Below, in pieces: positions 51,764 to 60,581 of a DNA stretch of 64,000 bases. Where the stretch lies: the NCBI RefSeq assembly GCF_902706035.1, contig NZ_CACSJA010000014.1, forward strand, positions 79,657 to 143,656. The letters run 5' to 3'. The translations under genes and the position numbers were made by a program. This DNA comes from Pantoea sp. 18069 (lineage in GTDB: Bacteria > Pseudomonadota > Gammaproteobacteria > Burkholderiales > Burkholderiaceae_C). Under the pieces are notes generated by a model. It was not told the DNA's origin. It made no database searches and worked only from the letters and a program-made list of their open reading frames with translations. How positions within the stretch are numbered: the first letter of the stretch is position 1; every line of letters begins with the position of its first letter.

Positions 51764-53329
51764 TCAGTTCACCATGCGGCTGTGGCCGCTCCAGTAGCGC
51801 GCCTGGATCGCCTTGCGCATCACCTTGCCGTTGGGGTTCTTGGGCAGGGAGGCAACGAATTCGATATGGCGCGGCCGCTTGAAGCCGCCCAGCAGCTGGG
51901 CACAGAAGCGGTCAATGGCTTCGGCATCCGTGGTGCGCCCGGGCTTGAGCACCACATGCGCGGCCACGGCCTCGCCCCATTTGTCATCCGGAATGGCGAA
52001 GACGCAGGCATCGGCAACCGCCTCGTGCTGGTAGAGCACGGCCTCCACTTCCGAGGGATAGACGTTGAAACCGCCGCTGATCACCATGTCCTTCTTGCGG
52101 TCCACGATATAGACATAGCCTTCGGCGTCCGCGCGCGCCAGGTCGCCCGTGTGGTAGCGGCCCTGCTTGAGTACCTCGGCGGTGAGCTCGGGCGCGCGCC
52201 AGTAGCCGGCAAAGACGTCGGGCCCGCTGACCACGATCTCGCCGATCTCGCCCGGCGCCACGGGAAGGCCTGCATCGTCCACGATCTCCACCAGCGATTC
52301 GAGGAAGGGGCGCCCGCACGAGGCCAGGCGTTCGGGCAGGGCTGCGCGCGCGAAAAGGTGGTCCTCCACCGAAAGCCCGCAGACACCCGACGTGGTCTCG
52401 CCGGCGCCATAGCCCTGCGACAGCACGGGCCCGAACACATCCATGGCGCGCAGGATGCGCGCCGGCGCCATGGGCGCTGCGCCATATCCCAGGCGCAGCA
52501 GGTCGGGCAGCGGACGGTACTGGCCTTCGAGTTCGGCCAGCAACATATTGATCATGGTGGGCACCATGAAGGTGTGGGTCACGCGCTCGGCACGCATTTC
52601 GGCGATGAAGCGGCCAGGCTCGAAGCCCGAGAACAGGCGTATCGTCGCGCCGCTGCACAGCGCCGGCACGAGCTGCATGCCGGAGGCATGCGTGATCGGC
52701 CCCACCAGGCCCAGCAGGTGGCCGCAGCGCATGCCATCCGAGCGCATGAGGAACTTGCGCAGCTGCGCCAGGCGATTGCCAAAGGTCTGCATCGCGGCCT
52801 TGAGCACCCCGGACGATCCCGAGGTGTAGTGCAGCACGGCCACCTCGTCGGCCGTGACGCGCTCGGCCATGAAGGCATCGCTGGCCTGGTCCAGCGCGGT
52901 CTCGTAGGAGGTCTGCGCCGGGCCGTCGAGCAGCAGCAGGCGCGGCATGGCGCCGTGGATGTGCGCGCGAAACGCCTCGGCTCGCTCGGACGTGGTGACG
53001 ATCACCGCCGCCTCGCTGTTGGCCGCAATTTCGCCGACTTCGGTAGGCGACAGGCGGGCGTTGAACGGCGCCTTGATGAAGGCGGCCTTGTAGCAGGCCA
53101 GCTCTATCTCGACGATCTCGGTGCAATTGGGCAAGTAGACGCCGACACGGTCACCGCGCACCAGGCCCATGCCACGCAAGGCGTTTGCCAGGCGGTTGGA
53201 GCGCTGGTCCAGTTCGGCATAGGTCAGGCTGCGGGTGGCGCTGGTGACGGCGGTGTGCCGGGCGAAGGCGCGCGCGCTGCGCGATACGAGTTCGCCAACA
53301 TTGGCGATGGTGGGGTCGGGTTGTGGCAT
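51764..53329 (-). CDS. Acyl-CoA synthetase (AMP-forming)
   Basis: A 521-residue ANL-superfamily ligase. The adenylation P-loop-like motif LHYTSGSSGVLKAAM, the GYGAGETTSGVCGL motif, YHTGDLARADAEGYVYIVDR and the C-terminal lysine region PKNPNGKVMRKA are present. In the P-loop the usual Thr-Gly-Lys end is altered (SGVLKA). Substrate is a carboxylic acid of unknown length or ring type. ATG 53329 has GGAG four bases upstream and was preferred to the longer frame. It is first in ligase-dehydrogenase-Bug, 149 bp after the same-strand LysR gene that probably controls it. Confidence 0.9.
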   Translation of the reverse strand: MPQPDPTIANVGELVSRSARAFARHTAVTSATRSLTYAELDQRSNRLANALRGMGLVRGDRVGVYLPNCTEIVEIELACYKAAFIKAPFNARLSPTEVGEIAANSEAAVIVTTSERAEAFRAHIHGAMPRLLLLDGPAQTSYETALDQASDAFMAERVTADEVAVLHYTSGSSGVLKAAMQTFGNRLAQLRKFLMRSDGMRCGHLLGLVGPITHASGMQLVPALCSGATIRLFSGFEPGRFIAEMRAERVTHTFMVPTMINMLLAELEGQYRPLPDLLRLGYGAAPMAPARILRAMDVFGPVLSQGYGAGETTSGVCGLSVEDHLFARAALPERLASCGRPFLESLVEIVDDAGLPVAPGEIGEIVVSGPDVFAGYWRAPELTAEVLKQGRYHTGDLARADAEGYVYIVDRKKDMVISGGFNVYPSEVEAVLYQHEAVADACVFAIPDDKWGEAVAAHVVLKPGRTTDAEAIDRFCAQLLGGFKRPRHIEFVASLPKNPNGKVMRKAIQARYWSGHSRMVN

Positions 53330-53478
53330 ATGTCTCCTGGTGTGGGCCATGTCCGTGTCGGCAGGGCATGGAGCCAATGTCACAGAAGACGGGGATCAGG
53401 AGGAAATACTGTTTGCTGATGCCGGTCCATCAAAAAATCTGATGCCATAGCGCCGCCAGGCCGCTGCGGCCCCGCGGT

Positions 53479-54441
53479 TCAGGCCGGCAACTCGGCCTGC
53501 CAGCAGCCCGCCAGCACCAGCCGTCGGGTTTCCTGCACCAGCGCATCGACCACGACCTGGGTCGGGGCATCGACCACCCGGTCCGCCGATGTCGCCAGCG
53601 TGTAGGAACGCTGCAGCTGCGGTGCGGCGACACGCGCCACCACCCAATCCCTGCGGTCCTGGTGCGGGCTGTCGGCCAGCGAGCAGGCGGGCGTGAAGGT
53701 GAAACCCGCACCGCACTGGTAGAGCGAACGGATGACGCGCGCCGAGTCGTGCTCATGCACGACGTTCAGGCTCACGCCCAGACGGCTCGCAGCTTGCTCC
53801 ACGGTCTGGCGGATCGAGAAGCGGCGCGACTGCAGCACCAGCGGCAACCGGGCCGCCTGGGCGAAGTCGATCTCGGGGTAGCCACCCGCTGTCGAGGCGC
53901 GCAGCAGCGGGGCCACCGTGCCGTCGACGTCATGGCCGCAGACGAAGATCGTTTCGCGCGCCAGCGGCGTGCAGCGCAGGCTGTCGAGCTGGGGCGTGTC
54001 CACCAGGATGCCCACATCGGCGCGCCGGTCGAGCATGGCCTTGCGCACCATGAGGCTCAGGTCGTCCAGTACGAACACGCGGATGCGCGGGTGGCTGCGC
54101 TGGAGCCCGGCAAGCACCGGTCCCAGCAGCAGCGAGGCCAGCAGGAACGGCGTGGCCACCGTCACCGATCCTTCGGGCCCCTGGGGCAGGCGCTGTATCC
54201 GCTCGCGCACCGCGTCAGCGTCCGATAGCAGGCGGCGCGCATCCTCGTACAGCTGCATGCCCGCAGGCGTAGGCGTCACGCCCGCATGCGAGCGGTCGAA
54301 AAGCCGCGTGCCCAGCTCCGCTTCCAGCTTCTTGATCTGCGCGGAGAGCGCCGGCTGGGCCACATACAGCGAGCCCGCAGCACGCGACAGGCTGCCGGCT
54401 TCCAGCACGGCGATGAAATAACGAAGGGTGCGCAGGTCCAT
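53479..54441 (-). CDS. LysR family transcriptional regulator
   Basis: A 320-residue LysR protein beginning MDLRTLRYFIAVLEAGSLSR, with recognition helix QPALSAQIKKLEAELGTRLF, and a substrate-binding domain (VTVATPFLLASLLLGPVLAG; VGILVDTP). It resembles CbbR/NAC-type regulators of catabolic operons (MDLRTLRYF opening). An upstream-extended frame was rejected because that part translates to no family sequence. It lies directly upstream of, and co-oriented with, the ligase-dehydrogenase-Bug genes. Confidence 0.88.
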   Translation of the reverse strand: MDLRTLRYFIAVLEAGSLSRAAGSLYVAQPALSAQIKKLEAELGTRLFDRSHAGVTPTPAGMQLYEDARRLLSDADAVRERIQRLPQGPEGSVTVATPFLLASLLLGPVLAGLQRSHPRIRVFVLDDLSLMVRKAMLDRRADVGILVDTPQLDSLRCTPLARETIFVCGHDVDGTVAPLLRASTAGGYPEIDFAQAARLPLVLQSRRFSIRQTVEQAASRLGVSLNVVHEHDSARVIRSLYQCGAGFTFTPACSLADSPHQDRRDWVVARVAAPQLQRSYTLATSADRVVDAPTQVVVDALVQETRRLVLAGCWQAELPA

Positions 54442-54575
54442 GGGCTCTACTCTACTGTGGCGTCGGCGCAGGCGATGGATGCATCCATGTGCGCGCGCCA
54501 GTCTCCTGCCCGGCCATCGCCGGCGAACACATTGCCATTCGATTCGAGCAGTGCTTTCTTTTGGCCCGGGTTTTC

Positions 54576-54701
54576 CTAGCGCGCAAAGCGGCTGGGCAGG
54601 AACGGCTGCGCCGGCACGAGCGTCGGCTCGCCGCAGAACTGTTCTGCCAGCAGGCGCGCCGAGGCCGGCCCCAGCGTAAGTCCCTGATGGCCATGGCCGA
54701 G
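54576..54701 (-). pseudogene. C-terminal remnant of a D-amino-acid dehydrogenase/DAO-family oxidoreductase
   Basis: The reverse strand reads LGHGHQGLTLGPASARLLAE then QFCGEPTLVPAQPFLPSRFAR and a stop. This is the C-terminal FAD-binding end typical of DadA/glycine oxidase-like enzymes. No upstream portion of such a gene is in frame; the preceding DNA (PEWNGYTQLTPHVIYASV in another frame) is not recognisable. It is a 40-residue fossil. The rest of 54442-54900 contains no gene. Confidence 0.6.
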
Positions 54702-54900
54702 TCACCGTGCCGGGCACGCTGGCATAAATGACGTGCGGGGTGAGCTGCGTGTATCCATTCCACTCAGGAAGACCAACCGGATGAACACCCATAAGCATGC
54801 CCGACTTACCTTCGCCCGGCGACTGGCGATGGTTAAAGATGATCGCTGCGTCTGTTATGGCGAATGCGCGCCGACACATGGCATGCAACCGCACGGTGGA

Positions 54901-55452
54901 TCATGCCGGCGCGCCAAGCACTTTCAGGAACTGTTCGTTGAACGCGGGAATGTCGTCAGGTTTGCGGCTGCTGACCAGTTGGTGATCGACGTGCACCTGG
55001 GCATCCACCCAACTGGCACCTGCATTGGTGAGATCGACCTTCAGGCTCGGCCAGCTGGTGAGGGTGCGTCCTTGCACCAGTTCGGCGTCGATCAGCAGCC
55101 ATGGTCCATGGCAGATCACGGCGATCGGCTTACCCTGCGCCGAGATGCCTTTTACAAACGCCCGCGCGTCTTCGTCAACGCGCAGTGCATCCGCGTTCTG
55201 CACGCCCCCGGGCAGCAGCACCGCATCAAAGTCCTCGGGGCGCGCGTCCGCAATCGTGCGCTCCACCTGGAAGCTGTCGGCCTTGTCCGCATGGTTGAAG
55301 CCCTGGACCGTGCCATTTTGGGGAGCCAGGATGCTGACCTGAGCACCTGCTGCTTCAAGCGCCTTTTTGGGGCCGGTCAGTTCGACCTGCTCAAATCCAT
55401 CGGTGACGAGAACGGCAACTTTCTTTCCGGAGACATTGGTGTTGGTGGCCAT
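54901..55452 (-). CDS. PfpI/DJ-1 family protein (YhbO-like deglycase or stress protein)
   Basis: A 183-residue class I glutamine amidotransferase-like protein: VAVLVTDGFEQVELTGPKKA, AVLLPGGVQNADALRVDEDA and the nucleophile elbow AVICHGPWLLIDAELVQGR with its Cys. The ending WVDAQVHVDHQLVSSRKPDD is typical of YhbO/PfpI. Members have been linked to glycation repair and general stress; activity of any one member is uncertain. The start was set at MATNTNVSGKKV. It is isolated, with no operon partner. Confidence 0.88.
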   Translation of the reverse strand: MATNTNVSGKKVAVLVTDGFEQVELTGPKKALEAAGAQVSILAPQNGTVQGFNHADKADSFQVERTIADARPEDFDAVLLPGGVQNADALRVDEDARAFVKGISAQGKPIAVICHGPWLLIDAELVQGRTLTSWPSLKVDLTNAGASWVDAQVHVDHQLVSSRKPDDIPAFNEQFLKVLGAPA

Positions 55453-55825
55453 GGGTTTCCCTTGCTTTGGACAAAAGCAGACTTTCATCGACGCCGCGCC
55501 AGGCCCCTGTAGTCAGAGTTCCATAACCCGGCCGGATCCGGGCATTGCCGCTCTTGTCTTACAGAGCGTACCAGCGAAGGCCCCCCTCCTCACACGCCAT
55601 GAAGCGTTGCGCTCTTTATATGCGGCCCAGCGTATAGGACCGCTATGCGGCCCGCGCTATCCTTGCCCGCCCTCAACAGCGGGGCTTGCCGCGCACCGGG
55701 TCAATCTGCACTCGATTAATCGAGCATGGAGGACTTAAAAATTGTGAGCGGCTGCTCGATACCAGTCTGCAGTTCATCCATCTCGCCTTGTTGGCTTTGC
55801 TACTCAGAAGATCGTAAACACGTTC
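55453..55825. other. Intergenic region with the second 34-bp repeat
   Basis: About 370 bp with no gene. It holds two copies of a TATGCGGCCC-like decamer (about 55619 and 55644), the repeat at 55711-55744, and GATCGTAAA at 55810-55818, a nine-base match to the hipBA operator half-site. Confidence 0.4.
55711..55744 (+). repeat. 34-bp dispersed repeat, copy 2
   Basis: Matches 29846-29879 at 28 of 34 positions in the same orientation. Here the first 14 bases, CTCGATTAATCGAG, are a perfect palindrome. No toxin or antitoxin gene is adjacent; the downstream GATCGTAAA hints that this may be the scar of a lost hipBA-like module. Confidence 0.65.
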
Positions 55826-56608
55826 TCAGGGCTCAACCGAACTTTCGGGCTTCAGCGCGGGATAAGCTTGGCGCTGGCGAATCTTCCACGCGGCTTCCTC
55901 TAACACTTCCTTGATCTGGATCGGGTCGGCTCTCTGAATGTTGTCGGGACTGTCCAGCAGATTCAAGGCCGCCACATTGTCTCCTTCGGGGCTGAACACT
56001 GGCACGACGGCGGCGCCGAGGTTGGACTCAAGCTCTCCCCAGGACATGTAAAACCCGGATTTTTTGATCTGATCCAGATGCGCTCGAAATTCCTCCCAGG
56101 TCCCGCCCATATGGTTCGCGCTGATGTCGTCGGCATGCGTCAGGTAGATCTGGCGCTGCTGGTGGCGCGGCAGCCAAGACAGCAGGATCTTCGAGCCGCC
56201 TGAACGGAACATCGGGCGCTGTCGCCCGCGGCTACGCGCTACGGAAGTGGTGATGGGCTTGAGCGCGTGCACCCGGTGGATGTCGATGATTTGCTTGCGG
56301 TTGATGAGTACCGTCAACACCACTTCCCTGTTTGTCTTGGCGGACAACTCATGCATGATCGCGTCGGCCGCGAGCAGTACGGGATCGCTCTGGCGCAACT
56401 GGTAATCCAGTTCGATGATGCGCGCGCCGAGCGCGTAGTTGCCCGCCGCTACTTTCTTCAGCAGGCCGAAATCCACAAGCTCCTTCATGTAGCGGTAGCC
56501 CGAGGCACGCGTGAAGTGCAAGGCCTGACAGATTTCGTCGGGCTGCCAGACAGGATGCTCTCTGGAAAAAAGTGAGAGGATGGAAAGGACTTTGGCGGGA
56601 CTGCTCAT
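55826..56608 (-). CDS. IclR family transcriptional regulator
   Basis: A 260-residue IclR protein with winged helix MSSPAKVLSILSLFSREHPV then TRASGYRYMKELVDFGLLKK, and an effector domain (REVVLTVLINRKQIIDIHRV; LGAAVVPVFSPEGDNVAALN). The core GAF-like fold is complete. Its ATG overlaps the stop of the sigma54 activator gene by four bases, so the two regulators are translationally coupled. It may be a second control layer (substrate- or intermediate-responsive) for the divergent meta-cleavage operon. Pairing IclR with a XylR-class activator is not a common arrangement. Confidence 0.88.
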   Translation of the reverse strand: MSSPAKVLSILSLFSREHPVWQPDEICQALHFTRASGYRYMKELVDFGLLKKVAAGNYALGARIIELDYQLRQSDPVLLAADAIMHELSAKTNREVVLTVLINRKQIIDIHRVHALKPITTSVARSRGRQRPMFRSGGSKILLSWLPRHQQRQIYLTHADDISANHMGGTWEEFRAHLDQIKKSGFYMSWGELESNLGAAVVPVFSPEGDNVAALNLLDSPDNIQRADPIQIKEVLEEAAWKIRQRQAYPALKPESSVEP

Positions 56609-58326
56609 GGCGTATACGAAGGGAGTTGTGGCTCATCTATCTTCTTGAGGTGGTAGCTCAGTCTGGCGCGAGTCATCCCGAGATTGGCTGCGGCCAGCGT
56701 CAGGTTATCGTTGTTGTGGCGCAGGGCTGCGCGCAACAGCGCATCCTTGACGGCATTGAGACTGCCCACTCGGTTCTGGATGACCTGCGATGCCCAGTCA
56801 TCGACACCACGCCAGGCGTTGGCGGGCGAAGCGGCAACCGGCGGGCTGGGCGCAGGCGCGCCGATCTGGACCAGTGCCTGTGACAGCGCAGCCCGCACGG
56901 CATGACACTTGTTCGCAACCTCGCCCAGATACGCGGCCTGGATTGGCGATCCATCGGGGCAGAGAATGACCGCCCGCTCGAGCACATTTTCGAGTTCCCG
57001 GATGTTGCCCGGCCAGGCGTAGTTCAGCAACACTTCGCGTGCCTGGGCGCTGCAGCGCAAAATCCGTTTGCGGTATTTGTGGGACAGCCTCTGGATGATG
57101 CCGGCGGCCAGTTCCGGAATTTCATTCCTGCGTTCGCGCAAGGGCTGGATGTGCACCGGAAACACATTCAGTCGGTAGTAGAGATCCTCCCGGAAGCGAC
57201 CTTCATGCACCAATTTTTCGAGCTGCTCGTTGGTGGCGGCGATCACTCGAATGTCGCAGCGCACGGTGGTGGTGCTGCCCAGCCTTTCCAATTCTCCGGT
57301 CTGCAGCACACGCAGCAGCTTGCTCTGTGCACCCGGGCTGAGCAGCGCGACTTCGTCCAGAAAGATCGTGCCGCCATGGGCCTGCTCGAACTTACCCTTG
57401 CGCGACAGCGTGGCGCCCGAGAACGCCCCGCGCTCCGCGCCGAACAGCTCGGATTCAAACAGCTGCTCGGGTATGGCCGCGCAGTTGATCTCCACCCAGG
57501 GCTGTTGCGACCGCAAGCTCATGGCATGCAGTTCACCGGCAATCAGGCTCTTGCCTACGCCGCTTTCGCCGAGCAGCAGGATCGTAGCGTCGGTGGGTGC
57601 AACCTGCTGCAGGATGGCCGCCATTTCCGAGCCTTCGCGCAAGATGCGGTGCGAGAGCCGTTGGGGTAACGCACGGCCTTCTGCAGGTGCTTGGCGGGAC
57701 GCGGATACCGGCGGGGCCGCGCCCTGCCCGAGATGGAGTGCCGGCAGGTCCCGATCGACATCCTGCGCATTGCGCGCAGCGCGCGCAAAGAACTGATGGA
57801 TGACTTCGCTGGGCATTACCTGGCGCGCATAGGTCACATGGAAGTTCCGGCCGAAATGCTGTTGCAGGAAGCCCGTCGCATAGCCCGTGATCAGCCACAC
57901 CAACGCGTTTTCATGCTGGACCAGACTTTCGGCGTCAGCGCACTGTGAGACGTCGAACACGCAATTCCACTCGATGGCGCCATCTTGTGCGTCATCGCTG
58001 GTCAAGCACTCGGGCCGGACCCGGCTGCCTTGCAGGTGGCCGCGCAGGCTATCGAGGAACGACTGCATCGAATGGTCGGTCGGGCTCTCAGGCAAAGCCA
58101 CGGCTTCGCAGCGCCCCAGGTGGAAGCCGTGGCGCTTGAGCGATTGGCACGTGCTTTCCTGTCCGAAGACGCGCAGCAGTTCCTTGAACAGCAAGGCAAA
58201 GCCCTTGTGCGCCTGCAGGTCGGCCAGCAATTCACCAAGGTCCAGGCCAGCCGTGCGTGCACGTTCGCTGCGCATTTCACCGATGCGCTGCGCTTCACTG
58301 TTGTGGCAGTCCGCTTCCAGTTGCAT
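56605..58326 (-). CDS. sigma54-dependent activator of the XylR/DmpR class
   Basis: A 573-residue enhancer-binding protein. The N-terminal effector domain ends in a V4R-like part (~136-169, ENALVWLITGYATGFLQQHF), as in XylR, DmpR and HbpR that bind aromatics directly. The AAA+ domain has Walker A GESGVGKS (253-260), a GAFSGA loop (300-305) in place of GAFTGA, and Walker B GGTIFLDEV (318-326). A Fis-type HTH (NNDNLTLAAANLGMTRARL) ends the chain. It is divergent from the meta-cleavage operon, whose promoter is sigma54-type, so it is the direct activator. Confidence 0.92.
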   Translation of the reverse strand: MQLEADCHNSEAQRIGEMRSERARTAGLDLGELLADLQAHKGFALLFKELLRVFGQESTCQSLKRHGFHLGRCEAVALPESPTDHSMQSFLDSLRGHLQGSRVRPECLTSDDAQDGAIEWNCVFDVSQCADAESLVQHENALVWLITGYATGFLQQHFGRNFHVTYARQVMPSEVIHQFFARAARNAQDVDRDLPALHLGQGAAPPVSASRQAPAEGRALPQRLSHRILREGSEMAAILQQVAPTDATILLLGESGVGKSLIAGELHAMSLRSQQPWVEINCAAIPEQLFESELFGAERGAFSGATLSRKGKFEQAHGGTIFLDEVALLSPGAQSKLLRVLQTGELERLGSTTTVRCDIRVIAATNEQLEKLVHEGRFREDLYYRLNVFPVHIQPLRERRNEIPELAAGIIQRLSHKYRKRILRCSAQAREVLLNYAWPGNIRELENVLERAVILCPDGSPIQAAYLGEVANKCHAVRAALSQALVQIGAPAPSPPVAASPANAWRGVDDWASQVIQNRVGSLNAVKDALLRAALRHNNDNLTLAAANLGMTRARLSYHLKKIDEPQLPSYTP

Positions 58327-58424
58327 GTTTGTCTCCTTGCATTTTTATTGGAATGAACAGCATTTTCCAGAAAAATCGGCAAGAGGAGTGGAAAAAATTA
58401 TCAACAACTTGGAATTTATTTTTG

Positions 58425-58449
58425 ATAAATCTCAATATTTGAGATTTAT
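58425..58449. promoter_or_regulatory. Candidate upstream activating site: perfect 11-bp inverted repeat
   Basis: ATAAATCTCAA (58425-58435) and TTGAGATTTAT (58439-58449) flank TAT. It is centred about 113 bp before the -24 element, the spacing expected for a XylR-class hexamer site, and lies in AT-rich DNA that could also bend or bind IHF. A second, looser dyad (TTATCAA near 58398 and TTGATAA near 58422) lies just upstream. Confidence 0.7.
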
Positions 58450-58548
58450 TAAAGAAATTTCACGCCTCAAAGTAGGCCGAATTCTCCAGGAAATAAAAAA
58501 CCTATTGATTTCAATGACTTGCAACGACTGTTCTAAAAAAATAGAAAT

Positions 58549-58564
58549 TGGCACGTAGATTGCA
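58549..58564 (+). promoter_or_regulatory. sigma54 (-24/-12) promoter of the meta-cleavage operon
   Basis: TGGCAC-GTAGA-TTGCA is a consensus sigma54 promoter, with GG (58550-58551) and GC (58562-58563) exactly 12 bp apart. It points at the hydrolase gene, with transcription expected near 58575 and a leader of about 110 nt. Confidence 0.85.
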
Positions 58565-58688
58565 ACAGCAAGGTATCAGTCCTGGGAGAAGACCCCCACT
58601 CAACCCGCTGCAAGCCATGCAGTAGCAGCGGCCGAACGGCGGTCGATCCGGGGACGTTTCACCGAGAAGCCATACAAGGAGAGCCCAT

Positions 58689-59540
58689 ATGGGTGCAATC
58701 ACAGAAGCCTCGACCAGCAAGTTCATCGACGTCGAGGAAGGCGAGATCAAGGGCCGCATCCACGTCAACGATGCTGGCAATGGCGAAGAGGTAGTCGTGA
58801 TGTTTCACGGCTCCGGCCCCGGCGCCAGCGGTTGGAGCAACTTCCACCGCAATGTCGATGCCTTCGTGGACGCGGGCTACCGCGTGCTGCTGATCGATTC
58901 GCCGGGCTTCAACAAGAGCTATCCCCTGGTCACCGCCAGCCGCGATGGCGCTTACGCCCAGGCAGTCAAGGGCGTGATGGACCAGTTGGGCATCGCACGG
59001 GCCCACATGATCGGCAACTCCATGGGCGCGGCCACAGCCATGCGCATGGCGGTCGATTATCCCGAGATGGTAGGCAAGCTGATCATGATGGGCGGCGGCT
59101 CAGTCGGCGCAAGCACGACCGTGCCCATGCCTACCGAGGGCCTCAAACGCCTGCAAGGTCTCTATCGCCAGCCGACGATGGAGAACCTGCGCCTGATGCT
59201 CGATATCTTCGTCTACGACCCGTCCACGCTGACCGAAGAGCTGATCAACGGCCGCTTCGAGAACATGACGCGCCGGCCCGAGCACCTGACGAACTTCGTG
59301 CAAAGCCTGGGCATCAGTGGGGGCCGCTCCAACTACAGCCATCTGCTGCCAAAGCTGACACTGCCGACCATGGTCATCTGGGGTCGGGACGACCGCTTCG
59401 TACCGCTTGACCTGGGTTTGCGCATGTTGTGGGGCATGCCCAACGCCGAACTGCACGTCTTCAGCCGGTGTGGCCACTGGGCGCAGTGGGAGCACGCCGA
59501 CCGATTCAACCGGCTGGTGCTGGATTTTCTCGCACGCTGA
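58689..59540 (+). CDS. BphD-like meta-cleavage product hydrolase
   Basis: A 283-residue alpha/beta hydrolase very close to BphD over its whole length (SKFIDVEEG, HGSGPGASGWSNFHRNVDAF, LLIDSPGFNKS). Catalytic triad: Ser111 (GNSMGAA), Asp235 (WGRDDRFVPLD), His263 (CGHWAQWEHAD). It cleaves the C-C bond of a 2-hydroxy-6-oxo-dienoate ring-fission product into 2-hydroxypentadienoate and an acid. AAGGAG precedes ATG 58689. First gene after the sigma54 promoter. Family is sure; whether the side chain is phenyl, alkyl or steroid-derived is not. Confidence 0.92.
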   Translation: MGAITEASTSKFIDVEEGEIKGRIHVNDAGNGEEVVVMFHGSGPGASGWSNFHRNVDAFVDAGYRVLLIDSPGFNKSYPLVTASRDGAYAQAVKGVMDQLGIARAHMIGNSMGAATAMRMAVDYPEMVGKLIMMGGGSVGASTTVPMPTEGLKRLQGLYRQPTMENLRLMLDIFVYDPSTLTEELINGRFENMTRRPEHLTNFVQSLGISGGRSNYSHLLPKLTLPTMVIWGRDDRFVPLDLGLRMLWGMPNAELHVFSRCGHWAQWEHADRFNRLVLDFLAR

Positions 59541-59633
59541 TCCGCATCGCAAACCCGTTTGCAGGCTGCAGTGCCTTTCGCCACGGAATGTGGGTAGCGC
59601 TGGCCTTTCATAACAAGACGCAAGGAGCTCAAA

Positions 59634-60536
59634 TTGTCATCCATATCCAACCTCGGCTATGTCGTGATCGGCAGCCGAAAGATTGCCGAATGGCGAGATT
59701 TCGCGGTCGATATTCTGGGCCTGCAGGTCGGCCGCCACGACCCCGGCAAGCTGCTGGCGCTGCGAATGGACGACATGCAGCAGCGCATCGTCATCGAGGA
59801 CGGTGATGAGGAAGATCTGCGCGCAGCCGGCTGGATGTTCAAGACCGAGCATGGATTGCAGGCCTATGTGCAGCGGCTGCGCGAAGGCGGCATTGAAGTG
59901 CAGGAGTGCTCACTCGAGGAGGCCGCCAACCGCCGCGTGGAAAAGCTCTACCGCTGCCAGGACCCCAATGGCTATGCGCTGGAGTTCTATTGCGGGGGCT
60001 ATGTCGCGCCAAGCAACCAGCCGTTCAAGTCCGCGCTGCTGCGCGGGCCGGGCTTTCGCACGGGCGACCTCGGCATCGGCCATGTGCTGGTGCGCGCCAA
60101 TGACTATGCGCAGTCCATCGATTTTTACCAGAACCACCTCGGTCTGCGCCTGAGCGACATCATCCGCGGCGAGGTGCGCCCCGGCTACGTGGCCGAGGCC
60201 GCGTTCTTCCACACCGCAGGAGGTCGCCACCACTCGCTGGCCACCGCCGCGGTGAACATTCCCAAGGTGCTGGGCCACCTGATGGTGGAGCTGTACAGCC
60301 TCGATGACGTGGGCATGGCCTATGACCGCTGCCGCGTGGCCGGCCTGCACTTCGCGCGTGAACTGGGCCACCACCCCAATGACCAGATGACCTCGTTCTA
60401 CGTCGAAACCCCTTCGGGCTTTTCGATGGAGTACGGCTGGGGCGGCCTGGTGGTGGAAGACGACAACTGGACCGTCAAGACTTACAGCCAATTCAGCGAC
60501 TGGGGCCACGCACGTCCCGGTCAGGCCGCGCGCTAG
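59634..60536 (+). CDS. BphC-like type I extradiol dioxygenase
   Basis: A 300-residue two-domain vicinal-oxygen-chelate enzyme. The N-domain is structural. The C-domain carries the metal ligands His150 (GIGHVLV), His200 (GRHHSLA) and Glu266 (FSMEYGWG), with GHLMVELYSLDDVG between. It opens a catechol ring at the meta position with Fe(II), giving the substrate of the BphD-like hydrolase. The start codon is TTG 59634, with AGGAG at ideal spacing; no ATG fits. Length and motifs match BphC/HsaC, which prefer bulky catechols over catechol itself. Confidence 0.92.
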   Translation: MSSISNLGYVVIGSRKIAEWRDFAVDILGLQVGRHDPGKLLALRMDDMQQRIVIEDGDEEDLRAAGWMFKTEHGLQAYVQRLREGGIEVQECSLEEAANRRVEKLYRCQDPNGYALEFYCGGYVAPSNQPFKSALLRGPGFRTGDLGIGHVLVRANDYAQSIDFYQNHLGLRLSDIIRGEVRPGYVAEAAFFHTAGGRHHSLATAAVNIPKVLGHLMVELYSLDDVGMAYDRCRVAGLHFARELGHHPNDQMTSFYVETPSGFSMEYGWGGLVVEDDNWTVKTYSQFSDWGHARPGQAAR

Positions 60537-60581
60537 ACCCGCCGCTTGCGCGCAAACAAACCACATTCAAGGAGAACCACT

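Noticed and set aside
53479..54894. Long LysR frame with about 150 extra N-terminal residues
   Set aside because: Family sequence starts at MDLRTLRYF (54441); the extension overlaps an out-of-frame amino-acid oxidase remnant.
55615..55655. Two TATGCGGCCC-like decamers near 55619 and 55644
   Set aside because: Short and GC-rich, without symmetry or nearby gene start; likely chance, mentioned only as part of the intergenic description.
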